From: an uncultured beta proteobacterium
GTDB taxonomy: Bacteria > Pseudomonadota > Gammaproteobacteria > Burkholderiales > Burkholderiaceae_C
Direction of reading: 5' to 3'
DNA: 38,451 nucleotides
Assembly: GCA_903832285.1 (NCBI GenBank)
Contig: CAILAY010000091.1
Span: 1 to 38,451 of the forward strand
Shown in pieces: positions 16,400 through 26,070 of this stretch. The position numbers and the translations under genes were made by a program. Positions within the stretch are counted from its first letter, which is position 1, and each line of letters opens with the position of its first letter. Below the pieces are notes generated by a model that had not been told where the DNA came from, did not search any database, and saw nothing but the letters and a program-made list of their open reading frames with translations.

Positions 16400-16709
16400 A
16401 TCGGTCTCCAGAGAGTTATAGGTTCGATCGAGCGGCTGTTGCTGTCGCTGCGCGGTCGATTATGAGTTGATCGGATCGCTCCAAACTAGGTAGAAACCCA
16501 GACGAAGATCGTCCGGCAGGAACAAATTTTGCCCTTTCTTGCGCCCGGTCAAGAATCCGGATTTGACGACAACCAACTCTCGTCGTTTTGAAGCCCGAAG
16601 GCACCGCAATCCAGGGCGTGCCACGAGAAAGGTCATGGCTGGCGGCACGTCGTTCGCAGTGTTGACTGTGGCACCATGGCGGTCTGCGCAAATACCTGAG
16701 GAATTCATC
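16400..16709. other. divergent promoter region of the liv set and qor
   Basis: No gene is supported. This space must carry the promoters for the binding-protein gene (minus) and the quinone reductase gene (plus). I see no -35/-10 pair with good spacing that I would defend. Short frames here are random. Confidence 0.4.
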
Positions 16710-17705
16710 ATGTCAAAGACAACGTCCAGAGCCATCCGCATCGACCAGCAAGGCGGACCCGAACAACTCAAACTGGTCCAGGTTGAAGTGGGCGAGCCCG
16801 GTCCCGGCCAGATTCGCATCCGCCACAAGGCCGTCGGGCTGAACTTCATCGACGTGTACCAGCGCAGCGGTGTGTATGCAGTGACGCTGCCGCTGCAACT
16901 TGGCATGGAAGCATCCGGCGTGGTCGAGGCCGTGGGTGAGGGCGTGACCCATCTGCGGGTGGGTGATCGCGCCGCCTACGCCAGTCAACCTCCGGGCAGC
17001 TACTGCGAGTTGCGCGTCATGCCTGCCACTTGCGTGTGCAAGCTGCCCGACGGGATTTCGTTTGACACCGGTGCGGCCATGATGCTCAAGGGCTTGACGG
17101 CGCAGTATCTGCTGCGCAGGACCTTGCCGCAAGGTGGTCTGCAACGCGGCGACCACGTGCTGTTTCATGCCGCTGCCGGTGGCGTTGGCCTCATCGCCTG
17201 CCAGTGGGCGAAGGCGCTGGGTCTGCAATTGATCGGCACGGCAGGGTCGGATGCGAAGTGCGCGCTTGCCAGGGAGCACGGGGCCAGCCACGTCATCAAC
17301 TATGCGACCCAAGACTTCCTGGTCCGCGTGAAGGAGATCACCGGCGGCAAGGGCGTGAAGGTGGTGTACGACTCGGTTGGCAAGGACACCTGGGACAAGT
17401 CGCTGGACTGTCTCTCGCCCTTCGGACTGATGGCCAGCTTTGGCAACGCCTCCGGACCCGTGGCGCCGTTTGCGCCGGGCATGCTGGGGGCCAAGGGTTC
17501 GCTGTACGTGACACGCCAGACGCTGTTCACGCACATTTCCAGCCGCGAGAGCACGCAGGCGATGGCCGATGAACTGTTTGCCGTGGTGCTCAGTGGCGCC
17601 GTGCAGATTCGCATCGACCAGCGCTATCCACTGGAAAATGTGCAGCAGGCGCACCGCGATCTGGAAGCGCGCAAGACCACGGGCTGCACCATCCTGACGC
17701 TATAG
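16710..17705 (+). CDS. qor: NADPH:quinone oxidoreductase (Qor, zinc-free MDR family)
   Basis: The 331-residue cytoplasmic enzyme reduces quinones with NADPH. It has an N-terminal GroES-like domain (about 1-125: GLNFIDVYQRSGVY, then GMEASGVVEAVGEGV) and a Rossmann domain with FHAAAGGVGLIACQWAKALG (about 150-170) for NADPH. It lacks the zinc-ligand Cys set of alcohol dehydrogenases. Start ATG 16710 follows GAGGA at eight bases. It converges on nptA with only six bases between the stops and no obvious terminator. Confidence 0.93.
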   Translation: MSKTTSRAIRIDQQGGPEQLKLVQVEVGEPGPGQIRIRHKAVGLNFIDVYQRSGVYAVTLPLQLGMEASGVVEAVGEGVTHLRVGDRAAYASQPPGSYCELRVMPATCVCKLPDGISFDTGAAMMLKGLTAQYLLRRTLPQGGLQRGDHVLFHAAAGGVGLIACQWAKALGLQLIGTAGSDAKCALAREHGASHVINYATQDFLVRVKEITGGKGVKVVYDSVGKDTWDKSLDCLSPFGLMASFGNASGPVAPFAPGMLGAKGSLYVTRQTLFTHISSRESTQAMADELFAVVLSGAVQIRIDQRYPLENVQQAHRDLEARKTTGCTILTL

Positions 17706-17711
17706 GCGGCG

Positions 17712-19367
17712 TCAGTGGGCGGGCGGGCGCAGGCGATTGGGTGCCAGCGCTCCGGCCGAGTCCAGGATGGGGTAGGCGATGGAACAGATATGGGAGTTGA
17801 TCCGCTTGAGCTCGCTGATCAGGTCGATGTGCAGCGAGCTGGTGTCGATGCTTTGCACCGTGTTGTCGGACAGCCGCTGTAAATGGGCAGTGGCGTAGTC
17901 GCGCTCCAGATCGCGAAAGCGCGCCTTCTCTTCCAGCAGCTTTTGCGCGTCCCGCACATTGCCGTTGAGGAACACGCTCATGGACAGGCGCAGGTTGTCC
18001 AGCAGCCTGGCATGCAACTCGCAGATTTCAGCCATGCCGGCCTCCGAGAAGCTGCGACCAGGTTTGATCTTCTTGTCTTCGATGTCGATCAGGATGCGCT
18101 CGATGATGTCGCCAATATGCTCCATGTTGATGGTGAAGCTGATGATGTCGGTCCAGCGCCGACTCTCTTCCTCGCCCAGCGCCTCGCGCGAGATCTTGGT
18201 GAGGTAGTACTTGATGGCCGAATAGATGCCGTCCACCTGGTCGTCCAGAGCGCGCAGTTCGGCGGAGAGGTCCAGGTTGCCGTCGCGGATCACGGTGAGT
18301 GCACCGCGCAGCATGGTTTCCACCACATCGGCCTGGTGCAGGGCCTCGCGCGCAGCGCATGAAATTGCCAGCGAGGGTGTCGTCAGTGCAGAAGGGTCGA
18401 GGTGGTGCGGTCGGCCGCCATTTGCTGCACCGCCTCGCTCCTCGGGCCGCGGCAGCAACTTGTGGGTCCAGCCGGCAATTCGCGCCGTCAGACCGATGAA
18501 TACAGCACCGGTTACCAGATTGAAGCACAGGTGGAACATCACCACCACAGAGGCCGGGTCGCCCAGATAAGGGCGCACGTAGCGTAGCCACAGACCCAGT
18601 AGCGGTGCGGCCACCAGCACCCCCAATGCCTTGAAAATGAAGTTGCCCAAGGGCACATGGCGCACCGCGACATCGGAGCGCGCCGTGGTCAGCATTGACA
18701 GCAGACCGCTGCCAAGATTGGCGCCCAGTGTCAGGCCCAGCGCCACGTCCAGCGGAATGACGCCAGAGGTGGCCAGCGTGGCCGTGAGCAGCACGATCGC
18801 CAGACTTGAATAGGACAGCACCACCAGCACCGCGCCCATCGTCATCTCAAGGAGCAGGTCGCTGTTGAGCGAGGCCAGCATGGCCTTGACTGCCGCCGAC
18901 TGTGTGAGCACGCCGGTGGACACCGTGACCAGTTGCAGCGCCAGCAACATCAGGCCCAGACCGATCAGGATACGGCCGACTCGGCCTACGTTGCTGGACT
19001 GACGTGCCACGAAGAGCACCACGCCGACGAAGATGAACAGCGGCGACAACCAGGATAAATCAAAGGAGAACACCACCGCCATCAGGCTGGTGCCGATATC
19101 CGCTCCCAGCATCACGGCCAGGGCCGCCGGCAGAGCCACCACACCTTGGCCGACAAACGCGGCCACGATCAAGGCGGTGGCGGTACTTGACTGCACCACA
19201 GCCGTGACCCCCACGCCCGCCAGGGCGGCGGTGAAGCGGTTGTCAAGGCTGCTGGCCAGCACCTGACGCAGACTCGCACCGAACACGCGCAGGATGCCGG
19301 TACGCACCAGCTGTGTGCCCCAAACCAGCAGGGCAATCGCGGCGAACAGGTTGAGAAGATGTTTCAT
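17712..19367 (-). CDS. Na/Pi cotransporter family protein with PhoU-like tail (NptA/YjbB type)
   Basis: The 551-residue protein has an N-terminal Na/Pi-cotransporter domain (about 1-310) with two repeats: the first includes [20 protein letters not shown] and the second [21 protein letters not shown]-terminal, soluble, PhoU-like helical domain follows (about 350-551). Such proteins move phosphate with sodium or control its efflux. ATG 19367 overlaps the lspA stop as ATGA, indicating translational coupling. The second repeat has YSS where many members have QSS. The gene ends the ribF-ileS-GNAT-GNAT-lspA-nptA strand run and meets qor tail to tail. Confidence 0.9.
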   Translation of the reverse strand: MKHLLNLFAAIALLVWGTQLVRTGILRVFGASLRQVLASSLDNRFTAALAGVGVTAVVQSSTATALIVAAFVGQGVVALPAALAVMLGADIGTSLMAVVFSFDLSWLSPLFIFVGVVLFVARQSSNVGRVGRILIGLGLMLLALQLVTVSTGVLTQSAAVKAMLASLNSDLLLEMTMGAVLVVLSYSSLAIVLLTATLATSGVIPLDVALGLTLGANLGSGLLSMLTTARSDVAVRHVPLGNFIFKALGVLVAAPLLGLWLRYVRPYLGDPASVVVMFHLCFNLVTGAVFIGLTARIAGWTHKLLPRPEERGGAANGGRPHHLDPSALTTPSLAISCAAREALHQADVVETMLRGALTVIRDGNLDLSAELRALDDQVDGIYSAIKYYLTKISREALGEEESRRWTDIISFTINMEHIGDIIERILIDIEDKKIKPGRSFSEAGMAEICELHARLLDNLRLSMSVFLNGNVRDAQKLLEEKARFRDLERDYATAHLQRLSDNTVQSIDTSSLHIDLISELKRINSHICSIAYPILDSAGALAPNRLRPPAH

Positions 19368-19852
19368 CGGCCGCGCCTCACGCGCAACAACTCGTCCAGG
19401 ATCAGACCGACTGCACCCACGGTGATGGCGCTGTCGGCGATATTGAAGGCCGGGAAATACCAGCCAGCGTAATGGAACTGCAGAAAGTCCACCACGTACC
19501 CCAGGCGCAGGCGGTCGATCACGTTGCCGATGGCCCCTCCCAGGATGCAGGCCAGCGCAAATGAAAACAGTTTTTGCCCGGCGTGGGCGCGCAGCATCCA
19601 AAGAATGGCGCCGGCAGCAACGATGCCAATGCCGGTAAATAGCCAGCGCTGCCAGCCGGAGGCGTCACGCAAAAAACTGAATGCCGCGCCGGTGTTGTGA
19701 GCACGCACCAGGTTGAAGAAGGAGTTGACAGTGAGCGATTCGCCGAGCTGATAGCTGCCAACGATCAGGACCTTGATGAACTGGTCTGCCAGGATCAGGA
19801 CCAGGGCAAAGCCTAGCCAGGGAATGAAGCTTGCGTTTGTGTGTCTTGACAT
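19364..19852 (-). CDS. lspA: lipoprotein signal peptidase (signal peptidase II)
   Basis: The 162-residue inner-membrane aspartyl protease removes signal peptides from diacylglyceryl prolipoproteins. Four helices are visible. The catalytic Asp pair is D113 (GNVIDRL) and D140 (FNIADS), and the conserved N53 (HNTGAAFSF) is present. I start at ATG 19852 for normal family length; an ATG at 19867 and a longer frame up to 20005 are also open. In this lineage lspA usually follows ileS directly; here two acetyltransferase genes intervene and a 226-base gap precedes it, so it may have its own promoter. Confidence 0.95.
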   Translation of the reverse strand: MSRHTNASFIPWLGFALVLILADQFIKVLIVGSYQLGESLTVNSFFNLVRAHNTGAAFSFLRDASGWQRWLFTGIGIVAAGAILWMLRAHAGQKLFSFALACILGGAIGNVIDRLRLGYVVDFLQFHYAGWYFPAFNIADSAITVGAVGLILDELLRVRRGR

Positions 19853-20078
19853 GAATTGGTGAGCCATTGAGTCGTGGGATGACCCGTTGTGTCGGCCAGC
19901 ACGGGAAGGAAATGTAGCAGGGTCGAAGAGCGGTATCGTCGTGAGTGTAAGGGGCGCATCATATTTGAAGCGTGCGGGCCAGCGCCGAGGCATTTGCGGA
20001 ATCAATCAAAGCCAGCGGCTGGGTCTCGCCGGCAGTCAAATTCATTGGGCGAATCAAATCGAAAATATGCGGGCGAGG

Positions 20079-20612
20079 CTACGGCGCCAGACGTTTCCAG
20101 AGTACGCGATTCAGATGGCGTTCGCCTTCGATCCAGATATCCATGGCGCCGATATCGAGGTAACTTTGGCGCGTGTAGAAGCGAAGCGCACGCTGGTTAT
20201 GGACCCATGCCGAAAGCCAGACATCGCTGACGCCCCGCGCCCCGGCGATGCGTTCCGCGTGGCACAGCAATGCGGCGCCGACGCCGTGGCCGGTGAACCG
20301 TTCCTGCACGTACAAACGCTCCAGCTCGGCGGGCACTGGCGACGCGATCAGGTGGTTTTGAACGCCGAACCCGAGCTGGACGAAACCGATGAGGTGACCC
20401 GCGTGTTCCGCAATCTCCACAAAGCCGTCGTCCCGGTCCAGCAAAGCGTGCATGGCAGTGGTCGAAAAGGAAGTCAGCACCTCGGATGCAATCGCCGCTC
20501 GAATGCCCGAGGTCGCATAGGTATCCAGAAAAACCTGTGATGCGAGGACGCCAAGGCACAGTGCGTCAGCGTGCGTGGCGGTGCGCAGGGTGGGGGACTG
20601 CGAATTCAGCAT
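20079..20612 (-). CDS. GNAT-family N-acetyltransferase 1
   Basis: The 177-residue protein has the GNAT fold. Motif A, which binds acetyl-CoA, is LERLYVQERFTGHGVGAALL (about 97-116), with the Q/R-x-x-G-x-G/A pattern as R-F-T-G-H-G-V-G. A later NQRALRFYTRQSY segment is the typical motif B region. The substrate is unknown (amino group of a small molecule or protein). It overlaps the next GNAT gene by seven bases, so the two are translated together. Together they separate ileS from lspA. Confidence 0.88.
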   Translation of the reverse strand: MLNSQSPTLRTATHADALCLGVLASQVFLDTYATSGIRAAIASEVLTSFSTTAMHALLDRDDGFVEIAEHAGHLIGFVQLGFGVQNHLIASPVPAELERLYVQERFTGHGVGAALLCHAERIAGARGVSDVWLSAWVHNQRALRFYTRQSYLDIGAMDIWIEGERHLNRVLWKRLAP

Positions 20613-21166
20613 GGATCATTCATCGTGGCCCATTGCCCACGCGACAGCCGATACAGGCAGTGGCGCCGAAGCGGACTGCCCAATGGCACACTGGGATGCT
20701 CGAACGCTTCGCCGGCGTCGATCATTCCCAGCTTTGCCATCACGGCCCGCGATCGCAAGTTGGAACGGGCAGTGAAGGACACGATTTCGGGCAGCCGCAG
20801 CACTTCGAAACCGACCCTCAAAGCTGCTTGAGCCGCTTCCGTGGCAAGACCTCTGCCCCAATGCGAATGGGCGAGCCGCCAGCCGATTTCAACGCAGGGG
20901 TTGAAGGGGAGTGCCGCAGTCGGAATGTGCAGACCGACAAATCCGATGAATGCGTGGCTGTCCCGTGTTTCGACCGCCCACAGTCCCCATCCTCTTTTAT
21001 CGATGAGCGCCTGGCAGCGGTCCGCCATGGCATCGCTGGCGGCGCGATCGAGCAGCGCCGGGAAATATTCCATGACCCTGGGGTCGGCGTTCAATGCGGC
21101 GAAGGGTTCGCGATCGGACGCACGCCATTGGCGCAGCAGAAGGCGTTCTGTTTCGTGCTCAATCAT
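20606..21166 (-). CDS. GNAT-family N-acetyltransferase 2 (RimJ/RimL-like)
   Basis: The 186-residue protein starts ETERLLLRQWRASD, the entry strand of the RimJ/RimL branch of GNAT enzymes. It has IGWRLAHSHWGRGLATEA as the acetyl-CoA loop (about 94-111) and SNLRSRAVMAKLGM as motif B. RimJ/RimL-type enzymes acetylate protein N-termini or small amines; the target here is unknown. It lies 139 bases downstream of ileS and overlaps the first GNAT gene. The two GNATs are from different branches, so they are not a tandem duplication. Confidence 0.88.
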   Translation of the reverse strand: MIEHETERLLLRQWRASDREPFAALNADPRVMEYFPALLDRAASDAMADRCQALIDKRGWGLWAVETRDSHAFIGFVGLHIPTAALPFNPCVEIGWRLAHSHWGRGLATEAAQAALRVGFEVLRLPEIVSFTARSNLRSRAVMAKLGMIDAGEAFEHPSVPLGSPLRRHCLYRLSRGQWATMNDPC

Positions 21167-21305
21167 CGTGCCTGATGGTGTTCAGTCAAAGAGAACAGAT
21201 GATGGGCCGACGGGCATGTCCACGCAGACGACACCGATGGACTCATCCCCGGCAAGCGATCCGGGTGCGTGGGGCGGGCCATCATGAGATGTTTCTGTTA
21301 CGCGG

Positions 21306-24206
21306 TCAGGCAAACCGCCTGACCTCGCCCGCGCCGAGCAAATTGGTGACGCAGCGTGCGCAGATCGTCGGGTGCGCTGCATCCGTGCCGACGTCGTCGC
21401 GGTAATGCCAGCAGCGCTCGCATTTCACGTCGCCTGAGGGCTGAACGCTGATCTGCAAGACATCACCGGCCAGCAGTTCCACCGCCGACGTGATGAAGAC
21501 GAACTTCAGATCGTCGCCCAGACTGCGCAGAAGTCGGTGGTCGTCTGCGCCTACCGTGAGGCTGACCCTGGCTTGCAGTGAGGAGCCCACTTTTCCTTGT
21601 GCCCGAAGCGTTTCGATCTCCTTGTTGACGAGATCGCGCAGGGTGCGGATGCGATTCCATTTGGGCAGCAGGCTGTTGTGCGCCAAAGGCTGTTGCGGGA
21701 ACTGCCAATACGTCTCTGCGAAGATCGACTCGCCCGATCCCATCAGCGTCCACGCCTCTTCGGCGGTAAAGCTCAGGAACGGCGCCATCAACCGCACAAA
21801 GGATTGCGTGATGTGCCAGAGCGCGGTCTGTGCGCTGCGCCGTGCCGCGGACTTGGGTGCCGTGGTGTAGAGGCGGTCCTTCAGCACATCGAGGTAGAAA
21901 CCGCCCAGGTCTTCGCTGCAATAGAGCTGCAGTTTGCCCACCACGGGATGGAACTCGTAGACCTCGTAATGCGCCAGCACTTCCGCTTGCAACTGGGCTG
22001 CGCGGTCGATGGCATAGCGATCGATTTCCAGCAGTTGATCGGCCGCGACCGCGTCGCTGGCGGCGTCGAAGTCACTGAGGTTGGCCAGCAGGAATTTCAG
22101 CGTGTTGCGAATGCGTCGATAGGTGTCAACCACGCGTGCCAGTATCTTGTCGTCGATCGCCAGGTCGCCCGAATAATCGGTGGCGGCGCACCAAAGGCGC
22201 AAGATCTCGCCGCCGTATTTTTGCGCCGACTCGGCCAACGGCATGTAGTTGCCCAGACTCTTGCTCATCTTGCGGCCAGCACCGTCCACAGTGAAACCAT
22301 GCGTCAACAACCCGCGATAGGGCGCGCGTCCGTTCATGGCTGCGCTCGTCAGCAGCGAAGAATGGAACCAGCCGCGATGCTGGTCGTGACCTTCGAGGTA
22401 GAGGTCGGCCTCGGGGCCGATGTCATGTGCATTGGCGAGCGCACCACCCGACTCGCTGTTGGTGGAGGAATTTGGGTCGGACGCGGCCCCGCGGTGGCTG
22501 CCACGCAAGACGGTGTAATGGGTTGTGCCCGAGTCAAACCAGACCTCCAGAATGTCGGTGCTTTTGTCGTACTGCGCACCGCCCTCGGGTCCGTCGCCCA
22601 GCACGTCGACGGCACTCAATTTACTCCACGCCTCGACCCCGCCCTTCTCCACAATGGAGGCAGCCTGGTCGATGAGTTCGAGCGTGCGCGGATGCAACTC
22701 GCCCGTGACCTTGTGCGTGAAGAAGGGGATGTTGACGCCCCAGTTGCGCTGCCGGCTGATGCACCAGTCAGGCCGGTTCGCGATCATGTCGCGCAGTCTG
22801 GCTTTGCCGTTCTCGGGATAGAACTGGGTGACTTCGATCGCCGCCAGCGCGGTCTGACGCAGCGTCTGCGGCGCCTTGTCCCGGGTGAAGACACCCACAC
22901 CCTCATCCATGCGGATGAACCATTGGGCCGAGGCGCGGTAGATCACCGGAGTCTTGTGGCGCCAGCAGTGCGGGTAGCTGTGCTCTATCGTCTGGGTCGC
23001 AAAAAGGCGGCCGGCGTCACGCAGCGCATCGATCACCAGCGGTGCTGCTTTCCAGATGAACATGCCACCGAACAGCGGCAGGTCCGGTGCGTACACGCCG
23101 TTGCCCTGCACCGGGTTGAGCACGTCGTCGTAGCGCATGCCGTGCTTGATGCAGGAGTTGAAATCCTCCACCCCGTAAGCGGGACTGGAGTGCACCAAGC
23201 CCGTGCCGTCGTCGGCGCTGGCGTAGTCGGCCAGGAACACCGGGCTCGCGCGGTCGTAGCCGGCGTGGACATGGGCCAGCGGATGTTTGAAATTGATCAG
23301 TGCCAGCGCTTCGCCTTCGCAGGTGGCAAGCACGGTGCCGGTGAGTCCGTAGCGTTGCAGGCACTGGTCCACCAGCACCTCGGCCAACACCAGCAGTCCG
23401 CGCGGCGTGTCGACCAGGGCGTAGCTCAGTGCCGGGTTGAGGTTGAGGGCCTGATTCGCGGGAAGGGTCCAGGCGGTTGTGGTCCAGATGACGGCGAAGG
23501 CTTCCTTGCTGATTGCCGGCAGCTTGAACGCCATGGCCAGCTTTTCCGGTTCCGCGCACAGGAAGCCAACGTCCAGCGTCTGTGACTTCTTGTCGTCGTA
23601 TTCGATCTCGAATTCAGCCAGCGACGAGCCGCAGTCAAAGCACCAGTAGGTGGGTTTGAGGCCGCGGTACACAAAGCCGCGTTCAACCACGCGCTTGAGG
23701 GCGCGCAGTTCATTCGCCTCGGTCGCGAAGTCCATCGTGCGATAGGGTTTGTCCCACTGCCCAAGCACACCAAGGCGCTTGAAATCCACACGCTGCTGCT
23801 CGATCTGTTCGGTCGCATAGGCGCGGCTCCTGGCCTGCACCTCGTCGCGACTGAGATTGCGCCCGTAGAGTTTTTCAATGGCGTTTTCAATCGGCAGACC
23901 GTGGCAGTCCCAGCCCGGAATGTATTGCGCGTCCAAGCCCTTGAGTTGGCGCGCCTTGACGATCATGTCCTTGAGGATCTTGTTGGCGGCGTGGCCCACA
24001 TGCAGCTGTCCGTTGGCATAGGGCGGACCGTCGTGCAGGATGAATTTTGGCGCACCCGCGCGGGCGGCGCGCAACCGCTGGTAGACGCCTTTTTCATCCC
24101 ATTCCTTGACCCAGCCGGGTTCGCGCTTGGGCAGATCGCCGCGCATGGGAAAGGGCGTGTCGGGCAGGTTAAGGGTGCTGCGGTAATCTTGTTTTGCATC
24201 AGACAT
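21306..24206 (-). CDS. ileS: isoleucyl-tRNA synthetase
   Basis: The 966-residue class I synthetase charges tRNA-Ile and edits Val-tRNA-Ile. The HIGH motif reads HVGH (69-72, in [12 protein letters not shown]). KMSKS is at 646-650. The CP1 editing domain carries [14 protein letters not shown]-terminal zinc knuckles are present as CERCW and CARC. An Asn/Ser-rich stretch near 575-600 ([12 protein letters not shown]) looks like a lineage insertion in a loop. The gene is 119 bases downstream of ribF, with a REP-like inverted repeat between. Confidence 0.97.
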   Translation of the reverse strand: MSDAKQDYRSTLNLPDTPFPMRGDLPKREPGWVKEWDEKGVYQRLRAARAGAPKFILHDGPPYANGQLHVGHAANKILKDMIVKARQLKGLDAQYIPGWDCHGLPIENAIEKLYGRNLSRDEVQARSRAYATEQIEQQRVDFKRLGVLGQWDKPYRTMDFATEANELRALKRVVERGFVYRGLKPTYWCFDCGSSLAEFEIEYDDKKSQTLDVGFLCAEPEKLAMAFKLPAISKEAFAVIWTTTAWTLPANQALNLNPALSYALVDTPRGLLVLAEVLVDQCLQRYGLTGTVLATCEGEALALINFKHPLAHVHAGYDRASPVFLADYASADDGTGLVHSSPAYGVEDFNSCIKHGMRYDDVLNPVQGNGVYAPDLPLFGGMFIWKAAPLVIDALRDAGRLFATQTIEHSYPHCWRHKTPVIYRASAQWFIRMDEGVGVFTRDKAPQTLRQTALAAIEVTQFYPENGKARLRDMIANRPDWCISRQRNWGVNIPFFTHKVTGELHPRTLELIDQAASIVEKGGVEAWSKLSAVDVLGDGPEGGAQYDKSTDILEVWFDSGTTHYTVLRGSHRGAASDPNSSTNSESGGALANAHDIGPEADLYLEGHDQHRGWFHSSLLTSAAMNGRAPYRGLLTHGFTVDGAGRKMSKSLGNYMPLAESAQKYGGEILRLWCAATDYSGDLAIDDKILARVVDTYRRIRNTLKFLLANLSDFDAASDAVAADQLLEIDRYAIDRAAQLQAEVLAHYEVYEFHPVVGKLQLYCSEDLGGFYLDVLKDRLYTTAPKSAARRSAQTALWHITQSFVRLMAPFLSFTAEEAWTLMGSGESIFAETYWQFPQQPLAHNSLLPKWNRIRTLRDLVNKEIETLRAQGKVGSSLQARVSLTVGADDHRLLRSLGDDLKFVFITSAVELLAGDVLQISVQPSGDVKCERCWHYRDDVGTDAAHPTICARCVTNLLGAGEVRRFA

Positions 24207-24225
24207 GGCGGGTACTTCTCAAAGG

Positions 24226-24302
24226 CTACGACAAGCTCAGCCCGAACGGGCCTTGGGCGCTGGAAAGGGGTGCAGGCCGCTTGCCCTGAGCTTGTTCGTT
24301 GG
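24226..24302. repeat. REP-like inverted repeat between ribF and ileS
   Basis: ACAAGCTCAG (24231-24240) and CTGAGCTTGT (24286-24295) are perfect 10-base inverted arms, each within a longer CGACAAGCTCAGCCCGAACGG-type unit. Units of this kind are a widespread intergenic repeat in Proteobacteria (from memory). The pair may form a long stem-loop in the ribF-ileS transcript. Confidence 0.6.
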
Positions 24303-24325
24303 GCAGCGACCGGGCGGCAGATCGT

Positions 24326-25336
24326 CTAAATTCGGTCGCGCGTGGTCTGGCGATGCGTCTGCGCGTGCAGCGATTTGAAATACGAGCGCGCATCGCCGCA
24401 ATCGCGGGCAATGCCGACCATCAGGGCATCGAGTCCGTCGTACTTCAATTCGTCGTGTAGTTTGTGCAGCAGTTCCACGTGGATGATTTTACCGTAGCCC
24501 CCCTCGTCGCCCAGGGCGGCAGGCCAGTCCAGGCAATGCGTCTCCAGCAACACGCGCCCGCCATTGACGTCGTCGGGGTCCAGTGAAGGGCGTATGCCCA
24601 GATTCGCGACACCGTTGCAAGCTGCGGCATCCAGACCATAGACACGCACGGCAAAGATGCCGCTGGCGGCCGGTTTCCAGTGCGAGAAGCGCAGGTTCAC
24701 GGTTCGAAAACCCAGTTCCCTTCCGAGGCGACGACCATGCACCACGTGCCCGCTGATGCTGTAGGGTCGGCCCAGCAGGCGCGCAGCATCGACCATGCGG
24801 CCTTCGCGCAAGGCGTCACGCACGGCCGAGCTCGACACGCGCAGGCCGTGCACCTCGTAACTGTTCATGCGTGCCACGTCAAAGCCCAGGGTCTGACCCG
24901 CCGCATCCAGCGTCGCATAATCCCCCGCGCGCTTGGCGCCGAACCGGAAGTCGTCGCCCACCAGCACATAGCGTGCGCCCACACCGCGCAGCAGCACGTC
25001 GGCGATGAAGGCCTGAGGTGACAGCGACGACAGGCGCGCATCAAAAGGCAGGACCACGCACTGGTCAACACCGCAGTGCTCCAGTTCAGTGAGCTTGTCG
25101 CGCAGGGTGGCGATGCGCGCCGGCGCCAGGTCCGGCTGGCGCGTCACAGCGGCGAAGTAGTCTCGCGGATGCGGCTCGAAAGTCATCACGCAACTGGGCA
25201 CGCCGCGGTGCCTCGCCTCGCTGTTAAGCAGTGCCAGCATCGCCTGATGGCCGCGATGCACGCCATCGAAGTTGCCAATCGTCAAGGCGCAAGCCGGAGC
25301 AATGTCGGGATGGTGAAAGCCGCGAAAGATGCGCAT
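24326..25336 (-). CDS. ribF: bifunctional riboflavin kinase / FAD synthetase
   Basis: The 336-residue enzyme phosphorylates riboflavin to FMN and adenylylates it to FAD. The N-terminal nucleotidyltransferase has GNFDGVHRGH (21-30), YVLVGDDFRFG and SSSAVRDAL. The C-terminal kinase domain has the usual GFPTAN loop as GFRTVNLRF, keeping T and N but not P and A; this variant is what I recall from Comamonadaceae. ATG 25336 is chosen since family members start close to the FDGVHxGH region. It is the first gene of the ribF-ileS run and is divergent from the HNH gene. Confidence 0.95.
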   Translation of the reverse strand: MRIFRGFHHPDIAPACALTIGNFDGVHRGHQAMLALLNSEARHRGVPSCVMTFEPHPRDYFAAVTRQPDLAPARIATLRDKLTELEHCGVDQCVVLPFDARLSSLSPQAFIADVLLRGVGARYVLVGDDFRFGAKRAGDYATLDAAGQTLGFDVARMNSYEVHGLRVSSSAVRDALREGRMVDAARLLGRPYSISGHVVHGRRLGRELGFRTVNLRFSHWKPAASGIFAVRVYGLDAAACNGVANLGIRPSLDPDDVNGGRVLLETHCLDWPAALGDEGGYGKIIHVELLHKLHDELKYDGLDALMVGIARDCGDARSYFKSLHAQTHRQTTRDRI

Positions 25337-25486
25337 GAAAGAGTATCGTTTTTGTAGCAAACTGAGGGCTCAGGACAAGCTTCGTCAGTCAATGTGTCGC
25401 ACAAAGAGGGTATATTGTGCCCTGCGTCCAGCCATTGGCGTTGGCTGGCCCCAGCAGGTGACATCGGTTGTTGATCGGAGGTTGCA

Positions 25487-26044
25487 TTGAAGGTCCTGAA
25501 GCTGTCAGCCCAAGGTTTGCCCCAGTCCTGGATATCGCTGGAACAGGCGGTGATCCACTATGCGGCCGAGGAGGTGCGCTGGGAGATGGGTGCCGAGGTG
25601 GCCGTGTTTCGCGGTGGCCACAATGCCTTGAGCGGCGAGCAGTCCATCATTGCGGTCAACAGCATCATCGGCACGAAGGGTGTGCCCAACATCAACCCGT
25701 TTCACCTCAAACCCAGTCTTACCAACAGCAAATTGTTTGCGCGCGACCGCAAGCTCTGCGCTTACTGCGGCGACTTGTTCGATGAAGAAGACTTGACGCG
25801 TGAGCACATCATTCCTTTCGCGCAAAACGGCGTCGATACCTGGATGAACGTTGTCACCGCCTGCCGTGCCTGCAACCACCGCAAGAGCCACCGCACGCCC
25901 GAGCAGGCACACATGCCGCTGCTGTACGCGCCTTACGTTCCCAGTCTCTGGGAAGATTTCATTCTGCGCAATCGCCGCATCATGGCAGACCAGATGGAAT
26001 TTTTGCTGGCCCATGTGCCGCGTACCTCGAGGCTTGTGGCCTGA
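25487..26044 (+). CDS. HNH endonuclease family protein
   Basis: The 185-residue protein has an HNH fold at about 91-131: a zinc CxxC (C91, C94), REHIIP with H107, N121 in the middle, and a second CxxC (C126, C129) followed by NH (130-131). A TTG at 25487 is the start, with GGAGG five bases upstream, and gives a family-like N-terminus. This form is widespread in Burkholderiales chromosomes without adjacent phage genes. Its role (DNA repair or other nuclease) is unknown. It lies 26 bases upstream of the MgtA-type ATPase on the same strand and divergent from ribF. Confidence 0.88.
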   Translation: MKVLKLSAQGLPQSWISLEQAVIHYAAEEVRWEMGAEVAVFRGGHNALSGEQSIIAVNSIIGTKGVPNINPFHLKPSLTNSKLFARDRKLCAYCGDLFDEEDLTREHIIPFAQNGVDTWMNVVTACRACNHRKSHRTPEQAHMPLLYAPYVPSLWEDFILRNRRIMADQMEFLLAHVPRTSRLVA

Positions 26045-26070
26045 TCTGTCCCGCTCCGGGGTAGTTCCCC

